The notes: generated by a model not told the origin, from the sequence alone. 64,000 nt of DNA from Plasmodium relictum (GCF_900005765.1 NC_041689.1:1674001-1738000), one strand, 5' to 3'. Shown: positions 9,601 to 20,785, counted from the stretch's first letter. Translations and numbers: made by a program.

Positions 9601-12170
9601 ATTATAATATTACGTATAATAATAATTATTTCTATAATACGGATAAAAATGATAACAGCAAAGTTAATGGTAGTATAAATATATATAATAACTCAAATCA
9701 AATGGATATGATAAACTCAGTAAGCAACACAAATAGTGTAAATCGGATAAATGATGTGAATAAATTAAATAATTTAGACAATTTAAAAGATGTTAATAAT
9801 TTAAATGATACAACTAATTTAAATAATGCAAATGATTTAGAAGATGTAAATAATTTAAATAATACAAATAATTTAAATGATATTAGTAACTTAAATGATA
9901 TTAATAGCTTTAATGATATTAATAATTTAAATGATATTAGTAACTTAAATGATATTAATAATATAAATGATATTAATAATATAAATAATATTAATAACTT
10001 AAATGATATTAATAATATAAATGATATTAATAATATAAATAATATTAATAATTTTAATGATATTAATAACTTGAATAATATTAACAATATAAATGATATT
10101 GGCAATTTTAATGATATTAATAATTTTAATGATATTAATAACTTAAACGATATTAATAATTTTAGTGATATTAATAACCTAAACAGTATTAATAATTTAA
10201 ATAATATAAATAATTTAAATAATGTTAATGATTTTGACAGTCTGAATAATATACATGAATTAAATGGTATAAATGGTTTAAATCATATGCTTAATATTAA
10301 TGACTTAAGTAGTATTAATAATTTAAGTAACATAAATAATTTAAGCAATATAAATAATATTAATGAGGTGAATAATTTAAATAATATTAATAATTTAAAT
10401 AATTTAAACAATTTAAATGATATCAATAACTTAACAAGTATGAATATTTTAAATGATATTAATAATTTAAACAATATAAATAATTTAAATAACATAAATA
10501 ATATAAATGATATAAATAATTTAAATAATGTAAATAATTTAAATAGTGTAAATAATTTAAATAATATGAATAATTTAAATGATATAAATAATTTAAAAGA
10601 ATTAAACGATATAAATAATACAAATAATATGAATCATATGAAGAATGTTGTTTGTTTAAATAATATGAATAATCTAGGAAATTTAAATGAAATAAATAAC
10701 GTAAGCGATATAAACAATATAAATGATAACGTAAATAATGTAAGTGATATAAAAAATGTAAGAAATGCAAATAAATTAAATGATATAAATACTTTAAATA
10801 ATGGGAGTACGAACTTTTCAAATATAAATTTAACTGAGTTAAGCCAAATTAAAATAAATAATGATAAAAGAAATATAAACTCAATAACAAATAATAATTT
10901 TAATGTAGTATATGATGATATAAGTAATTTTGTTGATATTAACGGAAATTTTAGTTATATGAAAGAAAATAATAAAAAATTAATGAACAATTTAAATAAT
11001 GTAAATGTAAATGATTTAAATACAAATATTGAATACAAAAATATGGGTATTTATCAGACACTAAGTAATGGAGAAAGCGCAATGTGCTTTAATAATTCTG
11101 ATGTAGATCTACATAACAATAATAATAATAATAATAATTATATAAAAAATGTAGTAAATGAAAAAAATGAAAATGAATTAAATGCAAAAACGAGGTGTAA
11201 TATAATGAATAATTATAATTCGTTTAATAACAAAGATCATACTCTTGATATTAATGATGTTAAAAAAGAAGAATACTATAAAAATATGCATAATATAATA
11301 GAAGAAAATAAAGAATTAAATTTAAAATCTGATAATTTAGAAAAAAGAAATGAAATAATTAATCATGAACATAAAGATTTACTATTGAAAGGAAATGACG
11401 AAAATAATAAAAAATGTTTAATTAACGATAAATTAAACATAATAGATAAAAATCTATTAATAGATAAAAAAGATTCATCTTCAACTATTTCAAATAAGGG
11501 ATATATTGAAAATGGTAATTTGAAACTAAAATATTACCTCAATAATGAAGATAATTTTTTAAATACAAACGAACATATAAATTATGAAATGAATTATAAT
11601 TTAAAAAAATATCAAAAAAAAGATTCAGTAAATGATTTAAGTAAGGAATACACTACTTATTATAATAACAATATGGAATATGATATATTTAATAAACAAA
11701 ATTTTCAATTTAAAAACATGATAAACAAATTAGAAAATTATGATAATATTGAAAGAGAAAAAAATTCATGTGATAATATAGTAAATAGACACCCTCAGTT
11801 ACAATTTAAGGATTCTTATTATAATTTAAAGTTATTGAGTAACGAGAATAATCTATTAAATGAGAATACATTAGAAAAAAATAACATAAAAAAGGTAAAT
11901 AAGAACTTTAATAAATATGAGGATATTTTATATGATTATTATTTTAAAAAAAATGCTCCAGCAATGACCTCTATATCTACATCAACTACTAATACAAAGG
12001 ATTTAAATAATTATGAATATTATTCAAATAAAAAAATGATCAATAAATTAAGAACTACATCTAATTCTAGTACAATAAATACTGATTATTTATCAAGTAA
12101 TCTTCTAAACTCTATAAGTATTAACAATATTTCTCACTCTAATAATCTTAATGAACAATTGCAAAAATGA
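6651..12170 (+). CDS. SIP2: ApiAP2 transcription factor, SIP2-type (tandem AP2 domains)
   Basis: Single exon, 1839 residues. Two AP2 DNA-binding domains lie in tandem near the N terminus, about residues 105-155 (VVEWYEND..., KKYGNDKAKLRAKELIEKLK) and 168-230 (WRVEWIDNG..., KKVGNDEAQKRADNFAQSM). They show the usual three-strand plus helix pattern and are followed by a basic stretch (KKNVKRKNKGK). A third, divergent AP2-like segment lies at about 861-920 (GYRVAYEYQSQ...). The rest is asparagine-rich, including a six-residue repeat at about 1027-1385. The tandem pair near the N terminus of a very long protein, together with synteny, identifies the SIP2 orthologue. In P. falciparum SIP2 binds SPE2 (spaced GTGCA half sites) at subtelomeres and upsB var promoters and is proteolytically processed. 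Targets must differ in species without var genes. The ATG at 6651 follows a long untranslated T-rich leader. Confidence 0.88.
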   Translation: MQNYNLVKSSTQLIETPLIDENSNKNNLSATLILDDNLKCLEDSNNNNNNNIKKEENKNEDISKERSTSTFTIDDNNLKSSEEKNFEEIGKENGSSEVKINKEPVILIDKIERCLVVEWYENDIRREQRISYKKYGNDKAKLRAKELIEKLKSGITFEQLYPDKGPPIVRVFENIGVYKVSLIRDRIEREWRVEWIDNGVPMKARWSCKKVGNDEAQKRADNFAQSMIKGVFNPILLHKATGTRFSRSDRTVVKINVYMKKNVKRKNKGKSNRSEKNTAKDKGIKDNLRKSKVDNNIAATTTTNSNNSNNNYNYININSNNVESELNQNLSNNQYNMKNMNIIANNNMKLLDSNESYQLNSYDMNAKEIFDKKGDYSKSKNMKIPKTRNIYKNDKSIMTNKGNNKSTEDINMDAFLYKNKFSNNNDRKCDIPNIFNDSNILDDDNNKMDSKLKNSYYISTGNYDNFDNNNIVDNEYSSHYPYLHKNNNSSEYINYNIENNLQNNLQYRSEENFCVNYMNPSEYAKNNINNVSSNFKNKNYYVFNSNSSLINYNSLDNSNDLKNNNFINNNELQKKRLYKENISNLSKYKKRVVEENTMKNLNVKRNGRKKEYKYERKLRNINNKGEKKNRRRTNRSTRNNDSINEPYNYSMCYKINVTKNRKVQKKEENNVIKDKINNNSRIDRRKKHDFFLNENYELKKEVVDDDEEDNQENDECAKEKKDKKESHLSITDENVYSHNTLNKKNAYDFYNQRNVTRSAYRLYKSNNDKNIMEYNYNMYTLNNDNNTIANGMYSNNLSSNNASDNSNIYYKNDLNNIVYDNINEKNGYLMNFKNIKDKNKLINSYNFDEIYHKPDKFNFNFLPNNAVEFVENPRGYRVAYEYQSQIFYEYFEVPLNSHKEFEIQQKYFANLFSLHILAVGWNANKNVNTQNYIQDLSNSFLQNKSIFDLPSCSEKDVLNIKTDEKKEDINFNICEMNSYYPQYNYNITYNNNYFYNTDKNDNSKVNGSINIYNNSNQMDMINSVSNTNSVNRINDVNKLNNLDNLKDVNNLNDTTNLNNANDLEDVNNLNNTNNLNDISNLNDINSFNDINNLNDISNLNDINNINDINNINNINNLNDINNINDINNINNINNFNDINNLNNINNINDIGNFNDINNFNDINNLNDINNFSDINNLNSINNLNNINNLNNVNDFDSLNNIHELNGINGLNHMLNINDLSSINNLSNINNLSNINNINEVNNLNNINNLNNLNNLNDINNLTSMNILNDINNLNNINNLNNINNINDINNLNNVNNLNSVNNLNNMNNLNDINNLKELNDINNTNNMNHMKNVVCLNNMNNLGNLNEINNVSDINNINDNVNNVSDIKNVRNANKLNDINTLNNGSTNFSNINLTELSQIKINNDKRNINSITNNNFNVVYDDISNFVDINGNFSYMKENNKKLMNNLNNVNVNDLNTNIEYKNMGIYQTLSNGESAMCFNNSDVDLHNNNNNNNNYIKNVVNEKNENELNAKTRCNIMNNYNSFNNKDHTLDINDVKKEEYYKNMHNIIEENKELNLKSDNLEKRNEIINHEHKDLLLKGNDENNKKCLINDKLNIIDKNLLIDKKDSSSTISNKGYIENGNLKLKYYLNNEDNFLNTNEHINYEMNYNLKKYQKKDSVNDLSKEYTTYYNNNMEYDIFNKQNFQFKNMINKLENYDNIEREKNSCDNIVNRHPQLQFKDSYYNLKLLSNENNLLNENTLEKNNIKKVNKNFNKYEDILYDYYFKKNAPAMTSISTSTTNTKDLNNYEYYSNKKMINKLRTTSNSSTINTDYLSSNLLNSISINNISHSNNLNEQLQK
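9730..10805 (+). repeat. 18-bp / six-residue INNLND repeat inside SIP2
   Basis: Roughly sixty degenerate 18-bp units encode INNLND-like hexapeptides (I-N-N-L-N-D, I-S-N-L-N-D, I-N-N-F-N-D). Unlike ordinary Asn homopolymer tracts, a hydrophobic residue (I, L, F, V or M) recurs every third position with N, D or S between. The DNA repeats are imperfect, with changes mostly among hydrophobic or polar equivalents. This suggests the two-residue register is retained. See the finding on a possible solenoid fold. Confidence 0.85.
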
Positions 12171-13970
12171 TTGGGTAAATGGATAGATAAATTAACATAT
12201 AAATATTTAAATTTATAAATGAATATATAAAGGATACATAAATTAATGAAGTTATTTTAAATGTGAAGTTCTATTTATAAATAATTCATTATCTTAAAAA
12301 ATATTAATTTTAAATGGTCTTTTGGAATATTATTCAAGTTATATGTAACTAAAGTTTTCTTTAGGTGTAATATTCATGTAAATATATATATATATATATA
12401 TTTTGTTTTTTTTCTTTTTATTTATAATTTATAATCAATAAAAATAAAGAAAAAGAAGGGGAATTGTTGTTTTGTTAATGAAATATTTGTATTTTTTAAA
12501 GAATTCTATAAATTTTTTTTTTTCTTTTTTTTTGTATATCAAATTCCTATTCTTTGTAAAAAAATTTTTATATATAAATACAATTTTATAAAACCAAATT
12601 TTGTTTTGTTTGTTTTTTTGTGCTATAATTTTTTACAATATAATTTTTTTTTCCTTTTTTCTTTTTTTTTTTGATATGCTTGATTTTAACATTTATAATA
12701 TATTATATATATACAATTGTGTTTTTTTTCTATCTTCTTCTTATATCACAATATATAACATAAATATTTCTATAGATGTATTAAACAATCTTTTATTTTA
12801 CATATATTACAATTTTGCTTTTTGTTTTAGTATTACTTTATTTTTCTATTTTTATTTTATATATATTTTACTTTTATTATTTTTTTATATTCGAATTTTT
12901 AATAAACAAATTTTTTAAAATAAAAGCTATAATAACAATCTTTTGCTATATAATAGCAAATGTATTTTATTTTAATTTTTAAACAGAAAAAGGTTTATAA
13001 ACATATCTTTATGAATAAAAAATTATTTCAATATGATATTGTATATTTCTTTTTCAATGATAAAATTGTTAAAAGTTATAAAATTTGTATTTTCTAAAAA
13101 ATTAAAAAAAAAGTATAACTAAAACAGAATAATGTTAAATGAGATATGAAAAAATAAAATTAAACATTAAAAAAATAAAATAATCTTAATCCTTTATTTG
13201 TTTATTTTATTTTATTTTATTTTATTTTTGATAAAAATGTGTTAATAACAAGATGGATACACTTTTTTTGAAAATTTATTTAAAAAATAAGAGGGAAATA
13301 TAACCATTACATGAGCAAAACTATAAAATATACAAAATATATTTTTCTTAAAATATATCACATTAAATTTTATAAAAAAATAATTTATTAAATAACTCAT
13401 CATTTTAGTTCATTTATGTTTTTATATAACAGTTTTATTTTTTTACTTTTTCTGTTTTTTTTTTTTTTTTTTGAATATAAATTGTGCAACATTAAAATAT
13501 TACTAATTTTGAACATAATTAAAAAAAATATTAATAAAAAAAAAAATTAAGAAAATCTAAAAAGAAAAAATATTAAAATAAAATAAAGATAAAAAAAAAG
13601 CAAAAAAAAAAAAAAAAATCATTTAAACATAAATAATGCATAATAAACTTTAAGTGTAATGAAAATAAAATTATGAATTGAAAAAAAAAATTATAAATGA
13701 AAATAATAATAAAATTATAAAAATGTATGTATGCATATATAATTTTATATAATTTTAAGAATTTAAATAAATAGAAAATTTTATTTTTTTATGTTTTTAT
13801 AATTTTATTTTTTAAGTAAATGTGTAAAAAAATTAAAAATCATTAAATTAGGAATAACGTTTTAAGGAAATAGCAACAATGTAAATATGGATTAAAAATG
13901 TAGATAATAATAAAATTTGACATTTATAAAATAAAATGAAAATTTAAAAAAAAAATAAAAAAGGAACTAT

Positions 13971-14001
<31 letters not shown>

Positions 14002-14451
14002 GTGTGTACTTTTGTTATGCCTTAAAGTTATTTACAATTTTTTGTTCTATATTTTTAAGAATTAAGAGAAAAATAATTTCTAAAATATTTATTCTGAGTA
14101 TTTTCAAAAAAATTATATAAATATATTATTATATAAAGGATAAAGGAAAAAAAAAAAATCTAATATATGTAAAATAATTTAAATTTTTGAATGATAATAT
14201 ACCCTTAATATCATAACAAAGTGTAGTTTCATAATAATATAAATGGAATAAAAAAAAATAAAAGAAGAATATAATAAGAAAAGAAAGGGAGAACTAAAAC
14301 AGGAAAATTAAAGATAAGAATTTAGGAGAAATTGAAATTATAAAAATTCAATTTTAAATAAAAAAAAATATTTTATTCAAAAAAAAATAAAAAAAAAAAA
14401 TTAAAAAGGTAAAAATTTATAGTAAAACAAGGTTTCTGAAAGACAAAGGAA
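12171..14451. other. Intergenic between SIP2 and the helical-repeat-like gene
   Basis: This 2.3 kb tandem gap is of A/T composition with many poly-A and poly-T runs. The open stretch at 12601-12918 is F/I/Y-rich translation of T-rich DNA and is not convincing. A 28-codon frame at 13011-13097 is too short to support. It presumably holds the SIP2 3' UTR and the promoter of the next gene. Confidence 0.55.
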
Positions 14452-17400
14452 ATGATGAAAAATTTAATGTTTAAAAAAATTAATAAATATGACAAAGAGC
14501 ATAAAAATAAATATTACTTTATTCATATAGGGAATTATTGCAAAACTCCATTTCATATTAACTGTATACATAAATTTTTAAATAACGAACTGAGTAAGGT
14601 TAATAAAAAATTACTATATAACAAAAAAAATTTAGAGAATAATATAATCATTAAACTAGGACATAATTCTTACAAAACACAATTTTATTTAAATAATTGT
14701 TTAGAAAATAATTTGGGAATAAATTTTAAAGTTAAAAATAAAGAAGTAGAGAACAATAATTACGAATTGATAAAGACAGTAGAAAAAATTTGTTTGCCTA
14801 TTAATGAACTAAAACAAAAAAACATTTTGAATTTAAATTATATTAACAATAGCATTAATATTTCAAATAAAATGAATAAGATAAAATTTCGAAATTTCAC
14901 GAATATCCCATTATCAATAAAAAAAGATAAAAATATAAAATTTTCAAAATTAAATCTTTGTGAAATTCTAAATTTTATAAATAAAAATTTATCTTTAGAA
15001 AAAGATGAAAAAGTATGGAATAATATATTTATTCAAATTGATAAATTAACTGCAAAAGAAGCTAAAAATGAAGAGTATAGAAAAGAAATATATTCATTTT
15101 TTGGTAAATTGACTAACAGCGATTTCTATAATTTGTTAAATAATCTTAAAGATGTTGACGAAAATACGAAAAATAATATTTGTAATAGCATGTTTTTTGA
15201 ATGCTTTGCACTAAGTTTAAAAAAAAGAGATATAACATATTTTTGTGAAAAAAGTGATAATGCTAATGAATTTCAGGAAGTATGCGATAATGTTAATGAA
15301 AAAGAAGTATGTGAAAACAGAGACGCTTCAAATACAAAAAAAATAAATGAGAGCAAAGTAAAATCTTATATGAAGAATATTAAAAGTTTTTTAAATATAT
15401 CAGGTAGTAAAAAAAATTCAAAAGAAGTTAATTTAAAAAATACAAATAGTAAAAATAACATGCATTATTCTAAAAATAATAATGAAAAAAGAGTAGATGA
15501 TTTAATAAATGATTCTGAAAACAAATTAGACAATTTTAGTGATAAAAAAAATAATGATGATATTGACTTAAAAAGTGTAAAAAATGTAAAAATGATAAAG
15601 AAATGGTTTAATTTATTAAATTCTTTCTCTACCAAATCAGAAAATATATTAATAATAAAAGATTATTTAAATAAGATATTTAGACAGAATATTGATGAAT
15701 TAATAAATATAAATTATTTTTCAAAAACAGTTCATTATCTAACAAATCAAATAAATAGTAAAAGTATTCATGCAATAATATTAACATATGAACAAAAATT
15801 AGAATTAATGAAGCCATATGATTTTAGTTATAGTTTAATTATTTTGTTAAGATTTCTAATACTAAATCATAATTTATTTAATAACATAATCGATGATGCT
15901 ATTGTTGATCCATTAAGTAAATTTAAAAATGAAAAATATTTTATCCGTTTTATAAAAAGTGTTGACAATTATCCTCTAATATACCCATCTAATTTAGATT
16001 ATAATAATACAGAAGTTTTTCAAGGAAACATGAACGACTTATATAACTTCACTTTTTCAATTTTTATAAGAAAACTAAGTATGAAATTGAAATATTATTC
16101 CTTAAGCAATTTATTATTTTTATCAGAATGCTTAAGTAAGGTTATTTTTATGTCAACTTCTCAAAATCAAACATTACATATATTTATAAATAAATTAAGA
16201 TACTATATTGATTATTCTATTAATTTACAATCAGTTGATAATTATACGCTAATAAGACTTTTTAAGATATCATCTTTTTTTTCATTTGTCCCTGAAATAG
16301 AAGTATATATAAATAATTCTAATAAAAATGTTAGAATTAAAAGAAATTTTATTTCAAATAAAAAAACAGCTAAATTATTAGAAGATGGGAACTCTTCAAA
16401 AAATAAGGAAATTTGCGAAATAGATAAAGAATATATGATAAATAAAAGTTGTACTAATAATGAGAATGAAAAAATTAAGAATACTGATTTAAATTATTTT
16501 TCAAAATATAAAGAAGAAAAAGATAATTTTGTATATAACGAATATATTGAAAGAGATAACATTAATAACAACGTAGAACAAATGGAAAAAAGTTACAACG
16601 ATAAAAATATACAAGAAAAAGATAACAATAAAACTATAAACACAAATAATAGAAAAGATCAACTAACGCAAAATCATGATGAACATACTAAAAGTCAGGA
16701 AATAAATGAAAATCATATAATAAAAGATATAATGAACGATAAAGGAAATATTAAAGAATGTAATGATATAAATAATGATATTCAGAGAAAAAATTTGGAA
16801 AATAAGAAGATATTAAAATATAAAAATGATATTATAGATGATAAGAGTAAAAAAAAAAATATTTGTTTTAATTTAAATGATGAAAAAAATATAAATTATT
16901 ATGAAAAAGTAGAAGATAGTGATAGTGTTAATTTTTCTAATTTTTTAACAAGTTATGATTTATTTCAGGTAAAAGATAATACCTTTCAAATAAATAACTA
17001 TATTTTAAATTATAATATTTATCACGATACAAATAAGAAACATAAAAAAAACAAATTTTTATTAAAAAATATCGTTTTGTTATTATGTTCCCAAATAGAT
17101 AAAGATTTAAATGAAATAGTTAAAAAGGAAAATAAATTGAGAAAAAATAAAAATTTCACAATTTTGAGCAAAAAGGATTTAATAGAAGAAATCAAATTAA
17201 TAAATAAAAAAATTGAAATTAAAAAAATGAATATGGATAATAGTACTACAAGAAGTAATTCATATCATTATAATCAGAACAGTCAGTTATATAAAGATTA
17301 TTTAATTTTCTATGATATAAGTGTATTAAGTGACTTAGTAAAGTTTATCCATTTTTCTATCAATATCAATAAGCATACTTATGAATTAATAAAATCTATT

Positions 17401-19251
17401 AAAAAAAGATTAATAGAAATAGTGAAAATTTATAATTCCAAAGAGGAAGAAAATCACCAAAAAAAAGTAGATGAACATACTAAAATAGAAAATATTACAA
17501 CTTTTCAATTGTATAATTTTTATTGTGCATGTAAAAATTTTAGCCCATCTTTTCTTTTTGGTTTTTTTGATGTATTGTTAAAATTAACTCCAAAAATAAA
17601 AGTCGTAGATATAGAAAAAAATGATATATTTAATAAAAAAAATTTATATAAATTGGAAAATTTAGAAGCTTTTGAAAATGTGAAGAATAAAAACATAAGC
17701 ATTCCATTTATTGTTTCATTATTACATTCACTTAAAATAATAATATCCTCTAATTTATTTCATACAAATAATTTATTAAATGAGCATATTAACATAATGG
17801 TGCAGTATTCTTATTATGTATTATTATATTATTATAATAACAAATACTTCAAAAGAAATTCAAAAAATGTTAACAATTTAATAAACAATAAAGAGGAATA
17901 CGTCGATTATAAAAAAGATGAAAACTTATTTGATAATGATTTTACTAATAAAGATGGAGATCTACACATACATCACAATATTAATGAAACAATAAAAAGA
18001 AAAAAAATTATAAATGGTTCAAATTTTAAAGATAATATAAGTACAAATAAAGAAAAAAGTAAAAATGAAAATTTCCAAGAGGATTATAATTATTCCAAAG
18101 ATGACTGTGATGTAGTTGATAGTGATTCTTCAACTATATCCGGTATAATAAAAACAAGCAAAAAGAATAAAAAATTTTGTATTTTTGAAGAATTATATTT
18201 AGAAGACTTATGTAATATATATTTGTGCTTATCAACATCATTATATTTTTTAAATAGAGCAGAAGAAAAATCAAGAGAAATTAAACATTTGATATATTTA
18301 GAAAATAAATTTTTAGAATTAATATCAAAAGTAAAATATATGAAATATTTATCAGATAATTTTATATTCTTTTTATTTAAAGGGCCATATACATATAAAT
18401 TAGAGCAAAAATTTGATAATATAATTCCTTCATTAAAAATTATAAATAAAAAAAAAAAAAAAAAAACTGAAATTTTCTCTTCTTTAGCATCATTTCAAAA
18501 TATTCAAATACTTAGTTTACCTGCATCAACTGCTTTTTTCCTATGTAAAATAAAATTATCTATGTCTAGTGGAAACAAAGAAAATAATGTTTTAAGAATT
18601 GAAAATACAAGAAAATTATATGAAATTTTAATTAATGGTTATAAATTGTTATCAAGCTGCATTGAGGAACTATTTATCAATAAAAAGAATGATAATGTTA
18701 ATACGAGAAATTCTTTGGATAGTGAAAAAGAAAGCATTTTACCAAATAAAAGTGAAGAAACGAATAATCAATTAAATAAAATTAATAAAAAGAAGCGTAA
18801 ATATTCTCATTTACCATATTTTACTTCTAATAAAATGAGTATGAATGAAAATATTCATTTTAAAAATATAATAAATGATATGTTTTTTGGTGTTCATGAG
18901 GTTAAAACATTATATGATTTGCAAAATACATTGTTAAAAACAGTTAAACATTTGGAAACAGCACAGATAAACTTAAATGTAAATCACAAATTTACTCAAA
19001 TTAAACCTATTCACAATGATGTTTTATTTTATCTATCAGAACTTTCAAATGTCGTAAAAGAATGTCTATATACAATTTTTTTATCACAACCATATATTCA
19101 TAAGTCTCCAAAAAAATATTCTACAAAAAGATTAGTTAATTATTTTATTAATAAATGTAAATTCGTAAGAGATTATAATATTTTTGATGATTGTCATAAT
19201 AAATCATTTAATGAACTGAAAAATCATAAATATATGGCAAATGAAATTTGA
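14452..19251 (+). CDS. Large conserved Plasmodium protein, organellar helical-repeat-like (FASTK/OPR/HPR style), function unknown
   Basis: Single exon, 1599 residues. No enzyme motif is recognised. Separated by N/K-rich inserts are helix-turn-helix segments with the 'L..L...F...' look of heptatricopeptide/OPR-type RNA-binding proteins. Examples are FINKNLSLEKDEKVWNNIF (about 170-190), YSLSNLLFLSECLSKVIF (about 545-565), YTLIRLFKISSFFSFVPE (about 598-615), DISVLSDLVKFIHFSI (about 955-970) and TTFQLYNFYCACKNFSPSF (about 1015-1035). Such proteins stabilise or process mitochondrial or apicoplast RNA, often with a C-terminal RAP domain. I see no RAP domain here; the protein ends ...HKYMANEI. The N terminus is basic and lacks acidic residues at first, compatible with but not proof of organelle targeting. 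The start is the first of two adjacent ATGs. Confidence 0.5.
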   Translation: MMKNLMFKKINKYDKEHKNKYYFIHIGNYCKTPFHINCIHKFLNNELSKVNKKLLYNKKNLENNIIIKLGHNSYKTQFYLNNCLENNLGINFKVKNKEVENNNYELIKTVEKICLPINELKQKNILNLNYINNSINISNKMNKIKFRNFTNIPLSIKKDKNIKFSKLNLCEILNFINKNLSLEKDEKVWNNIFIQIDKLTAKEAKNEEYRKEIYSFFGKLTNSDFYNLLNNLKDVDENTKNNICNSMFFECFALSLKKRDITYFCEKSDNANEFQEVCDNVNEKEVCENRDASNTKKINESKVKSYMKNIKSFLNISGSKKNSKEVNLKNTNSKNNMHYSKNNNEKRVDDLINDSENKLDNFSDKKNNDDIDLKSVKNVKMIKKWFNLLNSFSTKSENILIIKDYLNKIFRQNIDELININYFSKTVHYLTNQINSKSIHAIILTYEQKLELMKPYDFSYSLIILLRFLILNHNLFNNIIDDAIVDPLSKFKNEKYFIRFIKSVDNYPLIYPSNLDYNNTEVFQGNMNDLYNFTFSIFIRKLSMKLKYYSLSNLLFLSECLSKVIFMSTSQNQTLHIFINKLRYYIDYSINLQSVDNYTLIRLFKISSFFSFVPEIEVYINNSNKNVRIKRNFISNKKTAKLLEDGNSSKNKEICEIDKEYMINKSCTNNENEKIKNTDLNYFSKYKEEKDNFVYNEYIERDNINNNVEQMEKSYNDKNIQEKDNNKTINTNNRKDQLTQNHDEHTKSQEINENHIIKDIMNDKGNIKECNDINNDIQRKNLENKKILKYKNDIIDDKSKKKNICFNLNDEKNINYYEKVEDSDSVNFSNFLTSYDLFQVKDNTFQINNYILNYNIYHDTNKKHKKNKFLLKNIVLLLCSQIDKDLNEIVKKENKLRKNKNFTILSKKDLIEEIKLINKKIEIKKMNMDNSTTRSNSYHYNQNSQLYKDYLIFYDISVLSDLVKFIHFSININKHTYELIKSIKKRLIEIVKIYNSKEEENHQKKVDEHTKIENITTFQLYNFYCACKNFSPSFLFGFFDVLLKLTPKIKVVDIEKNDIFNKKNLYKLENLEAFENVKNKNISIPFIVSLLHSLKIIISSNLFHTNNLLNEHINIMVQYSYYVLLYYYNNKYFKRNSKNVNNLINNKEEYVDYKKDENLFDNDFTNKDGDLHIHHNINETIKRKKIINGSNFKDNISTNKEKSKNENFQEDYNYSKDDCDVVDSDSSTISGIIKTSKKNKKFCIFEELYLEDLCNIYLCLSTSLYFLNRAEEKSREIKHLIYLENKFLELISKVKYMKYLSDNFIFFLFKGPYTYKLEQKFDNIIPSLKIINKKKKKKTEIFSSLASFQNIQILSLPASTAFFLCKIKLSMSSGNKENNVLRIENTRKLYEILINGYKLLSSCIEELFINKKNDNVNTRNSLDSEKESILPNKSEETNNQLNKINKKKRKYSHLPYFTSNKMSMNENIHFKNIINDMFFGVHEVKTLYDLQNTLLKTVKHLETAQINLNVNHKFTQIKPIHNDVLFYLSELSNVVKECLYTIFLSQPYIHKSPKKYSTKRLVNYFINKCKFVRDYNIFDDCHNKSFNELKNHKYMANEI

Positions 19252-20785
19252 AGTCAAATTTTTTTAAATATCTTTATTTTATCATCATTTTTCCATGTTT
19301 TATTTTATTTATATTATTTTAATTCATTATTGTCTAATACACATTAAAATCTAAGACAATTATATAAATATAGCCGCAATTTAAGATGACACTTTTATTT
19401 ATTTTATTTATTCTCTTTTTATATTTCTATAATTAAGTAAAAAAAAAAAAAAAAAAGATATTATATGTATGTATGCATATATATAACATCTTAAATTTTT
19501 TTTATTCCTGTTTCATATTTGTTTTAGTTATGAAAAGTTCAGGAAATTTATATAATTTTATTTATTTTTTTGTATAAAAGTATTTATAAGATTAGGTTTA
19601 TATTATTTTGTATTAATAATATATAATATCTTATTTTTATTATATACCATTTCATATTTTTAATGCATAACTATTTATATTTTAAATATTTATTTAATCT
19701 ATATTTTTAAATAATATATATAAATTAATATTTTAAATACGTATTTTTGTTTTAAAAAAGCATTATTTTTTTATTCAAACAATTTTTTATATATATTTTA
19801 AAAGGTTATCTTATACATTTTAATTATCCTAATTTCTATGATTTGCATTCTTCTTAAAAAAATTTTCATCATGTAATGTTTCTAAATATTTTTTTATTAA
19901 TATTTTATTTTAATATTTTAATAAAATAACTTTTTAATATTTTATGCTTTATTTTTGTTTTATGTAATTTAGTTTATATTTTTTCTACATTTTTTTGATA
20001 CATTTGTTTAGAATTTTTTTATTTTGCATATAAATTTCCTGAAAAAGTTGTATAAAATTAAAAAAAAAAAAAAGAATATATATATTTAAAATATATATTT
20101 CTTATTTATATTTTAAAAAAAAATTTCAATAAAAAATCAGTTTAAAAAACTATTTTTCTCTATATTTAAAAAATTAAATAAATCAAAATAAAAAAATTAG
20201 ACAAAATAATGTTAGGATATTAATAATTCGTATATTTTTTATAAAATAAAAAAAATTTTTAAAGAGAAGTAAATTACCGGTATATCACATTACTAGAATT
20301 TACATAATTCTACTTATTAAGATTTATTTTAAAAGGAAAAAAACTAAAATAATTGTAATACTACATCTAATTTTTTTTTTATGTTAGTACTTCTTTTTAC
20401 ACTATTTTAATAATTAAAAAAAAAAATGATATACTATTTCCTCTACATTAGCATAAATATTTAAAAAGTAAAATATGAAAAAAAAAAGTAATAAAAATTT
20501 TTCTCTTTCTTTTTTTTAAATTTTTATTTTTATTTTAATAAGAAACAAATAGGATTAAAAAAAATTTTTAATTATAGAAAAATAAACTCAAAAAAGATGA
20601 TTAATTTAAAAAGTGTTAATATATAAAAAGAAAAATATATCTTTTTAAAAATTTAAGTAAATATATTTTTTTTTTTGTTAGTATAAATAAAAATAATATT
20701 ATTTAATAAAAAAGGAAAAAACTAAAAAGTTTTACCATTAAACTTATTTAGAGATTTTGTTTGATTACCTTGTCTATATTTCTTA
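19252..20785. other. Intergenic, 1.5 kb
   Basis: Plain A+T-rich spacer between two plus-strand genes. The only structure noted is a short inverted repeat TAGAATT / AATTCTA near 20293-20312 and a nearby ACCGGT word, both within chance for this length. No gene is seen. Confidence 0.5.

Noticed and set aside
9698-10821. Three minus-strand open frames rich in FKLLIS or YHLNYL units
   Set aside because: These are mirror readings of the 18-bp repeat in SIP2. Regular repeats keep several frames open without coding.
12601-12918. 105-codon F/I/Y-rich frame after SIP2
   Set aside because: It is a translation of T-rich spacer with alternative or no proper context and no domain.
13011-13097. 28-codon frame (MNKKLFQYDIVYFFF...)
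   Set aside because: It is too short and has no splice continuation that I could support.
19325-20310. Search for a tRNA or other structured RNA gene around the few GC-bearing words
   Set aside because: No cloverleaf-compatible arms or T-loop sequence were found. The short inverted repeat there is within chance.
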